13,349 nucleotides of DNA from Geobacter sp. UBA4074 (lineage in GTDB: Bacteria > Desulfobacterota > Desulfuromonadia > Geobacterales > Pseudopelobacteraceae): assembly GCA_002383415.1 (NCBI GenBank), contig DFYU01000103.1:1-13349 (forward strand). Reading direction: 5' to 3'. The notes under the pieces were generated by a model. That model was given only the letters and a program-made list of their open reading frames with translations. It was not told where the DNA came from and did no database searches. A program made the translations under genes and the position numbers. Of the stretch, positions 5,796 to 13,349 are shown one piece after another. The first letter of the stretch is position 1; every line of letters starts with the position of its first letter.

Positions 5796-7699
5796 GGCCC
5801 TGCCGGAAAGGCGCCCGTTGCGTCCAGTGTGATGAAACGACGCAGTGCATCGGTGATCCCTGCGGCATCAAGCCCGTACATGGACCGTAATTCATGCTGC
5901 TCGCCCTGCTCTATGTACTGATCGGGATAGCCCAGCCGCAGCACCGGCACGCCGCTGATCCCCTGCTCTTCCAGCAGCTCCAGCACTGCGGTGCCGAATC
6001 CACCTTGCAGGACGTTCTCTTCCACCGTCACCAGCCGTCCAAAACGCTGCGCCAAGGACAGGATCAGCTCCTGATCCAGCGGCTTGACAAAGCGGGCATT
6101 GATGACGGTCAGATTGATCCCTTGGCTGGCCAGTTCCTCGGCGGCATCAAGGGCCGGCATCACCATGCTGCCCAAGGCCAGCACCGCACCATCGCCCCCC
6201 TCACGGATCAGTTCGGCCCTGCCGATCGGCAGTGTTTGTAACTCCTGCTCCAGCGGCACACCGTAACCGTTACCACGGGGATAGCGCAACGCCACCGGCC
6301 CGTTATGGTCCAGGGCAGTTTTAAGCATGTGTTGCAGCTCGTTCTCATCCTTGGGTGCCATCAGAGTCATATTGGGCAAATGGCGCAGGTAGGAGAGGTC
6401 AAAGACGCCGTGATGAGTCGGGCCATCGTTGCCCACCACGCCACCACGATCAAGGGCAAAGACCACCGCTAGGTTCTGCAGGCAGACGTCATGCATCACC
6501 TGATCGTAGGTCCGCTGCAGGAAGGTTGAGTAGACTGCGAAAATCGGCTTTTTGCCCTCGGCGGCCAGGCCGGCGGCAAAGGTGACACCATGCTGTTCGG
6601 CGATGCCGACATCGAAAAAACGGTCCGGGTGCTGGGCGGCAAAGCTGGTCAGGCCGGTGCCGTCTGGCATGGCGGCGGTGATGGCCACCACCCGTTCGTC
6701 TTCCTCTGCCAGCCGGGCCAAGGTGTTGCCAAAGATGGCGGTATAAGAGGCTGCGCCGCCCTTCCCTTTCAGCACCTTGCCGGTCTCGATCTCGAACGGC
6801 CCCACGCCGTGGAACAGGGCCGGGTTGTCCTCGGCCGGTTTGTAGCCCTTGCCTTTGGTGGTCAGCACATGCACCAGCACGGCGTTATTCAATTTTTTAA
6901 CCCGTTCCAGCGTTTCCGTCAGAAGCGGCAGATCATGGCCGTCGATCGGCCCGATATACTCGAAGCCAAAGGCCTGAAACAGCATGGCCGGGGTAAAGAG
7001 TCCCTTGAAGGACTGCTCGGCCTTGCGGGCCAGCTTGAGAACGTGCTGCCCCATACCGTCTTTGGCATCTTTGAGGAACAGTTCGGCCTCGCGCTTGATC
7101 TTATGGACGAACTCGCTGCTGGAGGTGCGGGACAGGAAACCGGACAGGGCTCCCACGTTCTCGGCGATCGACATCTCGTTATCGTTTAAGACCACCACCA
7201 GATCACGGTTGAGATGGCCGGCATGATTGAGGGCCTCATAGGCGATGCCGCCGGTCATGGAGCCATCGCCGATTACCGCCACCACCTTGTTGCTACGACC
7301 GGCCAGGTCACGTGCCACGGCATAACCGGTGGCGCCGGAGATAGAGGTTGAGGAATGGCCCACCTCCCAGACATCATGCACCGATTCGCAGCGTTTGGGG
7401 AAGCCGCTGATGCCGTGTAAAGTGCGCAGGGTGTGGAAGCTATCGCGACGGCCGCAGATGATCTTGTGGGCATAGGCCTGGTGCCCCACGTCCCAGATCA
7501 GCTTATCTTGCGGTGAATGAAAGACGCGGTGCAGGGCGATGGACAGCTCCACCACCCCCAGACTGGGTGCCAGGTGACCGCCGTTTTGGGCGCAGGTCTC
7601 AATGATCAGCTGCCGCAGTTCTGCCGCCACCTCAGGCATGTCTGAGGCGGACAGCTGCCGCAGATCTTCGGGATCATTGATCTGATGCAGGATAGACAT
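5792..7699 (-). CDS. dxs: 1-deoxy-D-xylulose-5-phosphate synthase
   Basis: A 635-residue, thiamine-diphosphate-dependent enzyme that condenses pyruvate with glyceraldehyde 3-phosphate to give DXP, the first step of the MEP isoprenoid pathway and a precursor for thiamine and pyridoxal. Visible motifs are GGHLAPSLG (40-48), the ThDP/Mg site GDGSMTGG (144-151) with LNDNEMSIA (171-179), the catalytic glutamate in GIAEQHG (E369) and GNDGPTHHG (423-431). The transketolase-like C-terminal domain is complete. I place the start at the ATG at 7697-7699 (MSILHQIND). The 22 residues upstream in frame overlap ispA and match nothing. It lies 4 nt after ispA, so the two are co-transcribed, and its stop overlaps the J-domain gene. 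Confidence 0.97.
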   Translation of the reverse strand: MSILHQINDPEDLRQLSASDMPEVAAELRQLIIETCAQNGGHLAPSLGVVELSIALHRVFHSPQDKLIWDVGHQAYAHKIICGRRDSFHTLRTLHGISGFPKRCESVHDVWEVGHSSTSISGATGYAVARDLAGRSNKVVAVIGDGSMTGGIAYEALNHAGHLNRDLVVVLNDNEMSIAENVGALSGFLSRTSSSEFVHKIKREAELFLKDAKDGMGQHVLKLARKAEQSFKGLFTPAMLFQAFGFEYIGPIDGHDLPLLTETLERVKKLNNAVLVHVLTTKGKGYKPAEDNPALFHGVGPFEIETGKVLKGKGGAASYTAIFGNTLARLAEEDERVVAITAAMPDGTGLTSFAAQHPDRFFDVGIAEQHGVTFAAGLAAEGKKPIFAVYSTFLQRTYDQVMHDVCLQNLAVVFALDRGGVVGNDGPTHHGVFDLSYLRHLPNMTLMAPKDENELQHMLKTALDHNGPVALRYPRGNGYGVPLEQELQTLPIGRAELIREGGDGAVLALGSMVMPALDAAEELASQGINLTVINARFVKPLDQELILSLAQRFGRLVTVEENVLQGGFGTAVLELLEEQGISGVPVLRLGYPDQYIEQGEQHELRSMYGLDAAGITDALRRFITLDATGAFPAGP

Positions 7700-7703
7700 G
7701 TCG

Positions 7704-8597
7704 TTAGTTTTTCCGTTCCACGATGTACCTGGCGATCTCACGCAGGGGTTCGGCCTCCGCCCCAAAACTGGCCAGGGCGTTCAGGGCCTCATCCATCATG
7801 GCTGCAGCCTCCTGCTTGGCGGCGGCCAGCCCCATCACCGCCGGATAGGTGGCCTTGCCGCGGGCCTCGTCGCTGCCGGCATCCTTGCCGATCTCTTCCG
7901 TCGTGCCCTCGATGTCCAGGATGTCGTCGGCGATCTGGAAGGCCAGACCAGCCGCCTCACCATAGCGACGGATGGCGGCCAGTTGTTTTTCGTCGGCGCT
8001 ACCCAAGAGCGCTCCGGCCACCACCGAGGCCTTGATCAGGGCACCAGTCTTGTGAGTGTGGATATACTGCACCGTGGGCAAATCCATCTCCGGCTGGCCT
8101 TCGCTCTCCATATCCACCACCTGGCCGCCCACCATGCCGTAGGAACCGGCGCAGGTGGCGATCTCACTGATCACCGCCATCCGGGCGCCAGCATCGACAC
8201 CGGCGGCAAAGGCCGGGTTGGCCATCAGCTTAAAGGCCTCGGTCAACAGGCCGTCACCGGCCAGGATGGCGATCGCCTCGCCAAACACCTTGTGGTTAGT
8301 GGGACGTCCGCGCCGGAAATCGTCATCGTCCATAGCCGGCAGGTCGTCGTGAATCAGCGAATAGGTATGGATCATTTCCATGGCGCAGGCCGCCGGCATG
8401 GCCCTTGCGATGGCTCCGCCCACCGCCTCGCAGGCCGCCAGCAGCAATACCGGACGGACCCGCTTGCCGCCGGCAAAAATCGAGTAGCGCATCGCCTTGT
8501 GCAGGCTCTGGGGACGTTCCTGCTCCGCGGGCAGGTACTGATCAAGGGCGGCATCCACCAGGGCGATCTTTTCTTTCAGGTATGCTTTCAGGTCCAT
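7704..8597 (-). CDS. ispA: Short-chain trans-polyprenyl diphosphate synthase (farnesyl/geranylgeranyl type)
   Basis: A 297-residue IspA-type prenyltransferase that condenses IPP with allylic diphosphates, most likely to farnesyl diphosphate, for quinones, undecaprenyl carriers and hopanoid-type lipids. The first aspartate-rich motif is in HDDLPAMDDDDFRRGRPTNH (83-102). The second is DDILD (224-228). FAGGKRVRPVL (41-51) binds IPP. The residues just before the first motif (HTYSLIHDD) match E. coli IspA as I recall it, which favours C15 product, but chain length cannot be fixed by eye. AAGGG precedes the ATG. It sits 12 nt after xseB and 4 nt before dxs, in the common xseB-ispA-dxs order. Confidence 0.96.
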   Translation of the reverse strand: MDLKAYLKEKIALVDAALDQYLPAEQERPQSLHKAMRYSIFAGGKRVRPVLLLAACEAVGGAIARAMPAACAMEMIHTYSLIHDDLPAMDDDDFRRGRPTNHKVFGEAIAILAGDGLLTEAFKLMANPAFAAGVDAGARMAVISEIATCAGSYGMVGGQVVDMESEGQPEMDLPTVQYIHTHKTGALIKASVVAGALLGSADEKQLAAIRRYGEAAGLAFQIADDILDIEGTTEEIGKDAGSDEARGKATYPAVMGLAAAKQEAAAMMDEALNALASFGAEAEPLREIARYIVERKN

Positions 8598-8609
8598 GGG
8601 CGCCCTTTC

Positions 8610-8849
8610 TTAGTCGTCCTCTTCGTCGCCGGCGCCAAACGGTTCCCTCTTGAAGGAACCATCACGCTGTTTGATCAGCATCTCCACCTTGCGTTCGGCC
8701 TCATCCAGCTTCCGGGCACAGAAGGCGGCATGCTTGACCCCTTCCTCAAAGGCCTTGATGGAGTCATCCAGTGGCAGGGTGCCCCCCTCCAGCTTGCGCA
8801 CGACCTCCTCCAGCTTTTTGAGTGAGGTCTCGAATTTTTCTGCTGCCAT
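8610..8849 (-). CDS. xseB: Exodeoxyribonuclease VII small subunit
   Basis: A 79-residue protein of normal XseB length. The family pattern is clear: KFETSLKKLEEVVRKLEGG, then LPLDDSIKAFEEGVKHA and CARKLDEAERKVE. Several small subunits bind the XseA large subunit to form exonuclease VII, which degrades single-stranded DNA from both ends. Two ATGs lie in tandem (8852 and 8849). The second has the better distance from the AGGGGGG ribosome site, so I use it. The last ten residues are acidic (GAGDEEDD). xseA is not in the window. It is the first gene of a unit with its own promoter, followed by ispA and dxs. Confidence 0.95.
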   Translation of the reverse strand: MAAEKFETSLKKLEEVVRKLEGGTLPLDDSIKAFEEGVKHAAFCARKLDEAERKVEMLIKQRDGSFKREPFGAGDEEDD

Positions 8850-8878
8850 CATGGCCCCCTGGGGAAAAGTGAACCGAT

Positions 8879-8906
8879 AGTATACGTGTTAGAGCTGTCG
8901 CGTCAA
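8879..8906 (-). promoter_or_regulatory. Sigma70-type promoter of xseB-ispA-dxs-J-domain unit
   Basis: On the minus strand TTGACG (8901-8906) and TATACT (8879-8884) are 16 bp apart, a near-consensus pair. Transcription would begin around 8872, about 20 nt before the xseB start. The -35 box overlaps the stop codon of the upstream radical SAM gene (8903-8905). The isoprenoid genes can thus be expressed apart from the lipid cluster. Confidence 0.72.
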
Positions 8907-10294
8907 CTGGCGGCTGCCAAGGGATGTTGGTGGCTGCGCCCCAGTCGCTTGATCATCTTCCACAGGGGACCACGCACCTTGAAGATCCGCATCGCCTCCA
9001 GCATGGCCGGACTGACGTTGACCTCCAGCCCCGGCACGATCCAGTTTTTACGCTGCATCGCCTCACTCGTCACCAGCTCGGCCAGCCGCTCACGGATGGC
9101 AGGGGCCAGGTAAAAAACCGGCTGCAACAGATCGGTTTCAGCGGTGATGATGCCCTCGGCCAAGGCCGTCTGCGCCAGCTGTGTGCCAGGGTAGATCCGG
9201 ATGCCGGTCATGGCGATCACGGCAGTGGGGGCCAGCTCGTCCATCAGCCCGAAGCTCTCCAGCACGGTCTGCTCGGTCTCCCCCGGGCCGCCAAACAGCA
9301 TATAGTGGGCAAAATCCAGCCCGACGGCCTGACAGAGCTGCGAGGCTGTACGCACCTGCTCGACGCTGAACGATTTACCCAGGTTGTGCAGCATGGCCGG
9401 CGAGCCGGATTCGGTGCCGAACTCAACTGCGTCGCAGCCGGCCCGTTGCATCAGTTCCAATAATTCCGGGGTAATAAAGCCGGGGTTGATGAAGGCCGAC
9501 CAGTTGACCTTGAGCCCAGCCGTGATCATCGCCTGGCACAGCTGCTCGGCAAACTGGGGCGGATAGTTGAAGATATCATCCACAAAGTAGACGTAATCCA
9601 CGGCGTGGTCAGTCACCAGCCCCTGCAGTTCTGCAATGATCTCGGCCACCGGACGCAGCCGCATCCGCTGCCCTTCCAAGAGCGGATAGGTACAATAGAC
9701 ACAACTGAAGGGACAGCCCCGCTTGGTCTGCAGGTTGGCCATGCCCCCTTCCTTCAGGTAGCGGGCCACATCAAACAGCTGGCGATCAGGGCTGCCGATG
9801 GTCTCCAGCGGCAGCGGCGGCAGAAAGGTCGCTCTGCCCGGCAGCACCACCCCCGGCAGCGCTGCCGGATCACCGCCCGTGCCGAGGCAGTCCAGCAGAC
9901 GAGGTAACAGCTGCTCCCCCTCCCCCACCAGGCCGTAATCGGCACCACAGTGGGCCAGAATCTCCACCGGCATCAACGAATAGCCGGAACCGCCCAGAAT
10001 CACCGTAGCCTTACCCCTGCAGGCCGCCACCACCTCGCGCAGCGCATCCAGATAGCTGACACTGCCGGGCCAGGTGACATTATCCAGGTTGCGCAACGAG
10101 ATCACCACCGCGTCGGGTCGCTGATCGGCCAGGGCCGCCGTGACGGCTTCATGGGGATCAGCCTCGAAACAGAGGTCCAGAGCGGCCAGCTGATGGCCGG
10201 CCTGTGTAAGGGGTTCGGCCAGGAAGGCCAGTCCGATCGGAAAGACCGGATAGGGCGACCGTTCGCGGTTGGCCGAGATCAGCAGTAGCTTCAT
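8903..10294 (-). CDS. B12-binding radical SAM protein, lipid-cluster type
   Basis: A 463-residue class B radical SAM protein. The N-terminal half (about 1-150) is a cobalamin-binding Rossmann domain with ILGGSGYSLMP (99-109) and LVGEGEQLLP; the classic DxHxxG motif is not seen, as in many relatives. The radical SAM core starts at KRGCPFSCVYC, with cluster ligands C194, C198 and C201. It continues through FVDDIF, EFGTESGSP and GGPGET (335-340). Such enzymes often methylate or rearrange unactivated carbons. I recall the closest group as the 'lipid biosynthesis B12-binding/radical SAM' family (ladder_B12), known from ladderane-type gene sets; this is memory, not a search. It has a strong GGGGAGG ribosome site and overlaps the thioesterase stop by 4 nt. 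The C-terminal tail is basic (KMIKRLGRSHQH). Substrate and reaction are unknown. Confidence 0.85.
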   Translation of the reverse strand: MKLLLISANRERSPYPVFPIGLAFLAEPLTQAGHQLAALDLCFEADPHEAVTAALADQRPDAVVISLRNLDNVTWPGSVSYLDALREVVAACRGKATVILGGSGYSLMPVEILAHCGADYGLVGEGEQLLPRLLDCLGTGGDPAALPGVVLPGRATFLPPLPLETIGSPDRQLFDVARYLKEGGMANLQTKRGCPFSCVYCTYPLLEGQRMRLRPVAEIIAELQGLVTDHAVDYVYFVDDIFNYPPQFAEQLCQAMITAGLKVNWSAFINPGFITPELLELMQRAGCDAVEFGTESGSPAMLHNLGKSFSVEQVRTASQLCQAVGLDFAHYMLFGGPGETEQTVLESFGLMDELAPTAVIAMTGIRIYPGTQLAQTALAEGIITAETDLLQPVFYLAPAIRERLAELVTSEAMQRKNWIVPGLEVNVSPAMLEAMRIFKVRGPLWKMIKRLGRSHQHPLAAAS

Positions 10295-10719
10295 GACGCC
10301 TCCCCTCGAGCCCAGCGCTGCAGGGCAACCACCCGCTCTGCCACCGGCTCCGGTAAACGGAACTGCAGCGTACCGTCAAGATCGGTCAGGGCGTGCACGG
10401 TCCGACCGCTGGCCAGACGACTGCCGTCAGGGGCAATAATCTCACTGTTGAAGATCAGCTGGGCTGTTTCGCAGGGTTCCAGGGTCGTACGGATGGTAAG
10501 GGAATCATTGCAGCGGGCCGGGCGCAGGTATTTCAGATCAAGCTGTACCACCGGTCCCAGGAAGCCCAGCTCGACCAGCTGGAACGGATCCAGCCCGAAG
10601 CGACGGGCCAGGGCCATCCTGCCGATCTCCAACCAGCCCACATAATGGCCGTGCCAGGCCACCTGGTAGGCATCCACCTCGTTAAAGCGTACGGTGATGG
10701 TTGTCTCATCCCAGGTCAT
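10291..10719 (-). CDS. Hot-dog acyl thioesterase (4HBT/YbgC type)
   Basis: A 142-residue single hot-dog-fold protein. The active-site segment VRFNEVDAYQVAWHGHYVGW (10-29) has the catalytic aspartate D16, with H23, Y26 and E31 in the positions seen in YbgC and 4-hydroxybenzoyl-CoA thioesterase. The usual D-x-x-G is D-A-Y-Q here. These enzymes act as tetramers and hydrolyse acyl-CoA or acyl-ACP thioesters. Its start (GGAGG ribosome site) overlaps the acyltransferase stop, and its stop overlaps the radical SAM start, so it is made together with both. In this setting it would release or proofread an acyl-ACP product. The real substrate is unknown. Confidence 0.88.
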   Translation of the reverse strand: MTWDETTITVRFNEVDAYQVAWHGHYVGWLEIGRMALARRFGLDPFQLVELGFLGPVVQLDLKYLRPARCNDSLTIRTTLEPCETAQLIFNSEIIAPDGSRLASGRTVHALTDLDGTLQFRLPEPVAERVVALQRWARGEAS

Positions 10720-11561
10720 ACTGCCGCCTCCGTATCGATCCAGCGGTTGAATTTGGTCAGGGCCTGGCCGCTGCCCACCTCGATACAGCGATCAAAGCCG
10801 GTGGCTCGCAACTGCCGCCAGGTCCGTTCCCAATAGACCGGCTGCAGCAACTCATCCACCACAAAGGTTGGTATGCGCTCGGCAGTCAGCCGGGTTTGGG
10901 TGACATGCTCCACCAGCGGAATAGACGGTTCCTGAAAACGGTAGTCTGCCACGATGGTGGTCAGCTGATCACTGATCGCTGCCAGCAGGGGGGTGTGCAA
11001 CGGCGCCTCGCAGGGGAACTGGCTGACCGAAAAGGCGCCGGTGGCCCGACAGGCGGAAAGCGCGGCCTCAACCCCTGCAGCTGGGCCGGCCAGCAGGAAG
11101 TGGCTGGAGGTGTTGTAGTTGGCAACAAATACGCCTGCCTCAGCAGCGGCCTGCTCAACGGCAGCCTGCCCGATACCGATGGCGCAACCCAGGGCGTACT
11201 GCTGTTGAGCGCCCATGGCGGCCATACAGCCGCCGATCCGGCAGGCCAGCTCAAGGGCATCGCCCTCGTCAATGCTGCCGCTGGCCGCCAAGGCGGCGTA
11301 GAGGCCGAGTGAATGTTCCGCAATCAGATCGGGCTGCACACCCTCACGACGCAGGCGCCGGGCCCGGTACAACGACAGGGCCACCCCGTAGAGTTGCAGC
11401 ATGGTGTGCGGGCTGAGCACCGCTCCAGCCACCGCCTGGTGGTTGATCAGGTCATAGCCGCAGCGCTCACGGCACAGACGGTCAATGGCCAACAGGTCGT
11501 TGTCCTCCGGCAGCAGCGTCTTGCGCTGTAACGGTTGCCCCGGAAACAGCCAGAGGATCAT
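10716..11561 (-). CDS. FabD-like acyl carrier protein acyltransferase, atypical
   Basis: A 281-residue protein of the malonyl-CoA:ACP transacylase fold. The nucleophile is S84 in AEHSLGLYAAL (family GHSLG, here EHSLG). The second catalytic residue is probably H189 in APLHTPLL. FPGQ (6-9) starts the fold, and EVGSGQALT (261-269) closes it. By eye the arginine that binds the malonyl carboxylate in FabD, expected four residues before M113, is I109 here; an arginine sits one place away at 108. This may mean a substrate other than malonyl, but only an alignment can settle it. The start at 11561 (MILWLFPGQ) overlaps the upstream stop in an ATGA; 36 extra in-frame residues upstream overlap the radical SAM gene and look unrelated. 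It would load acyl groups on an ACP encoded outside the window. Confidence 0.83.
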   Translation of the reverse strand: MILWLFPGQPLQRKTLLPEDNDLLAIDRLCRERCGYDLINHQAVAGAVLSPHTMLQLYGVALSLYRARRLRREGVQPDLIAEHSLGLYAALAASGSIDEGDALELACRIGGCMAAMGAQQQYALGCAIGIGQAAVEQAAAEAGVFVANYNTSSHFLLAGPAAGVEAALSACRATGAFSVSQFPCEAPLHTPLLAAISDQLTTIVADYRFQEPSIPLVEHVTQTRLTAERIPTFVVDELLQPVYWERTWRQLRATGFDRCIEVGSGQALTKFNRWIDTEAAV

Positions 11562-12837
11562 GGCGCCTTTTTCTCCTGTCCGTAAATGCCGCCGCGACGG
11601 AGGATGTTGTACAACAGGTTGACTCCCTTGCCGGGGCTCTGCATGACACGGCCGACAATGGCAGGCCAACGGTAGGCCTCGCGTCGCGCATCATGCCAGC
11701 CCTGGTAGAGGCGCTCAGGCGACATCAGTTTGGGGCGGTAGACCACTTGGCCGTGGTCATAGCGTTGCCAGTCGGTGTGCAACAACCGCCCTTCCTGTTG
11801 GAACTGACTGAATAAAGCGGTGCCCGGATAGGGGGTCAGGATGTGGAAGGTGGGCAGACTGACGGCACAGGTCTCCAGGTAGCGAACCGTCCGCTCGAAG
11901 ATTCCTTCGTCATGGTCGTCAAAGCCGAAGATCACCGAACCCTCCACCACCACACCGGTGTCACGGATCCGCTTGATCAGATCGGCCTGGGGGGTGCTGC
12001 CGGCGGTCTTGGGTGATTGGCGTACTCGCCATCGGCCGATTCGAGGCCGACAAAGATGCCGACACAGCCCGAATCCGCCAGCAGGCGCACCAGATCAGGA
12101 TCTTCGGCAAAGCGCAGGTTGGCCTGCCCGCCCCATTTAAGCCCCATGCCTACCATGCCCTGCAGGATCGGCTTGGCGCGTTGCGGGTCACCCAGGATGT
12201 TGTCGTCCAGAAAGACCATCAGGCCAGGCTTGAAGGTTCTCAATTCTGCCAGCACATCCTCGGGATCGCGGTAGCGGAAGGTGCGGCCAAAATGGGGAGT
12301 GACGGTACAGAAAGGACAGTTGTAGGGACAGCCGCGGCTGGCCTGGGTGGTTCTGGTGGTCAGATACTGGCGGGGCTCCAGAAAATCGGTACGCGACCAG
12401 GGAATGTTCAGCTGGTTGCCTTCGGGCAGCTGTTGGTAGAAGCGCTGCAGCCGCCCCTGCTGCAGATCGTCCAGCAGGCCGGCCCAGACCGGTTCGGCCT
12501 CTCCCAGCACCACGCTGTCGGCATGGCCGATCGCCTCATCGGGCAGCACTGTGGGGTGGATCCCCCCCAGCACCACCGGCACACCACGCTCGCGAAAGCG
12601 ATCGGCGATCTGGTAGGCCCGCACGATCTGGTGGGTCATGGCGGTGATCCCCACCAGGTCGTAATCACCGTTATAGTCGATCTGCTCCTGCACCTCATCG
12701 GCCAACAACACCTCCCACTCGGGAGGGGTAGCGGCAGCCACCTGCTTGAGCGCCAGAGGGGGCAACTGAAACCGTTTGACCCAGCCCAGCTTGTGGCTGG
12801 CCGGATAGACCAGCAGCAGACGCGGCCGGCGGCTCAC
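11558..12837 (-). pseudogene. B12-binding radical SAM gene interrupted by a one-base frameshift
   Basis: Two adjacent frames make one protein. The upstream part (from a GTG at 12835-12837) has a B12-binding Rossmann domain (about 1-130, with GGIHPTVLPDEA and VLGEAEPVW) and the radical SAM motif SRGCPYNCPFC (C170, C174, C177). It reads through IFVGLESADGEYA and then runs into PRPPAAPPRPI and stops. The downstream part continues TGVVVEGSVIFGFDDHD and ends at 11558. Adding one C to the C-run at 12011-12013 (minus-strand CACCC to CACCCC) gives HPKTAGSTPQADLIKRIRD across the join and a 426-residue protein of normal size. The total of 1280 nt is one short of 427 codons. It may be a true mutation or a homopolymer sequencing error. 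It overlaps genes on both sides by 4 nt and resembles the next gene. Confidence 0.85.
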
Positions 12838-13349
12838 AGGCTTGGTCGCTTTCTGCGGATGGCCGAGCGGAAGCCGATATTCATCGGCCCAAAGACCTGC
12901 ACCGAACGGTGCAGTTTGCCGATACGCCGCCAGATGGAGCCCAGCGAGTAGAAGGAACGGCAGATCTGGTCGTAGCCGTCCTGCAGTTCTTGCACGCTCA
13001 TGCCACGGGGCTCAAAGGTGACATGCTCCATGTCGTAATCCTGCCAGTTGTTGCTGATGATGCGCCCCTCCGCCTCCAGTCGGCGACGAACGGCGGTGCC
13101 GGGATAGGGGGTCAGGATCGGGAAGATGGCCGCCTCGAGACGGGCATCTTCACAAAAACGGAGGGTCTGCTCAAACACGGCCGGGGTATCACCGTCGCAG
13201 CCCATCACGAAAGAACCGAGGATGCCGATGCCGTGGTCTCGAAACTGCTGGGCATAGGCCTTGAACGAGTCGGCCCGGTTGGTAACCTTGCCCATGGCGG
13301 CCAACGACTCCTGGTTCAAGGATTCGAAACCGACAAACATCCCCACACA
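12834..13349 (-). CDS. B12-type radical SAM protein, C-terminal part only
   Basis: The last 171 residues of a radical SAM protein whose start lies beyond the window. It begins CVGMFVGFESL, which lines up with CVGIFVGLESA of the next gene at about residue 258, so roughly 257 residues are missing, including the iron-sulfur cysteines and any B12 domain. Shared segments are GILGSFVMGCDGD, ILTPYPGTAV and a C-terminal FxPRxMSxxELxxGY-like stretch. The two are tandem paralogues. Its TGA overlaps the GTG start of the next gene (12834-12837). The basic end (SAIRRKRPSL) has no known role. Presence of the B12 domain is inferred from the paralogue. Confidence 0.85.
   Translation of the reverse strand, partial: CVGMFVGFESLNQESLAAMGKVTNRADSFKAYAQQFRDHGIGILGSFVMGCDGDTPAVFEQTLRFCEDARLEAAIFPILTPYPGTAVRRRLEAEGRIISNNWQDYDMEHVTFEPRGMSVQELQDGYDQICRSFYSLGSIWRRIGKLHRSVQVFGPMNIGFRSAIRRKRPSL

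Noticed and set aside
7700..7765. 22-residue N-terminal extension of dxs
   Set aside because: It overlaps the end of ispA and does not resemble Dxs; the ATG at 7699 begins a normal Dxs N terminus.
7698..8825. Long plus-strand open frame of 375 codons
   Set aside because: It is antisense to ispA and xseB, which have clear family motifs; its sequence is rich in H, G and Q as expected of a GC-rich shadow.
12013..12951. Plus-strand open frame of 312 codons
   Set aside because: It is antisense to the radical SAM gene with its CxxxCxxC motif and has no recognisable domain.

Overview
The window looks like a chromosomal segment of a Geobacter-like member of the Desulfuromonadia/Geobacterales. This rests on recalled gene order (xseB-ispA-dxs-J-domain gene), on the B12-binding radical SAM lipid-type genes beside it, and on the GC-rich coding of the right half. 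Species cannot be set from the sequence alone.

Left third (1-3960), an accessory toxin-antitoxin cluster. The last codons of a vapB antitoxin overlap a complete vapC PIN-domain RNase. A hipB-hipA pair follows on the same strand (641-2219). A second, different hipB-hipA pair lies on the opposite strand (3794-2356), so the two hipA genes converge. Between the hipA stops is a fragment nearly identical to the 5' part of vapC. Possible insertion-sequence end remnants and inverted repeats fill the short gaps.

Middle (3969-5489). A LigB-type NAD+-dependent DNA ligase has a signal peptide and ends right after the OB fold. It is followed by a bidirectional terminator hairpin and a tRNA-Pro(UGG) on the minus strand. 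The accessory genes all lie on the 3' side of the tRNA, the side where integrating elements normally enter, so 1-5360 may be part of an island.

Right half (5490-13349), all on the minus strand and read right to left. A cluster coupled by 4-nt start/stop overlaps encodes two tandem B12-type radical SAM proteins (the first cut by the window edge, the second with a one-base frameshift), a FabD-like acyltransferase, a hot-dog thioesterase and a third B12-binding radical SAM protein. This resembles the uncharacterised lipid clusters that share genes with proposed ladderane loci. A good sigma70-type promoter overlapping the end of this cluster then starts xseB-ispA-dxs-J-domain gene, which makes the isoprenoid precursors DXP and FPP. 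The order places an unusual acyl-lipid pathway directly upstream of isoprenoid supply.
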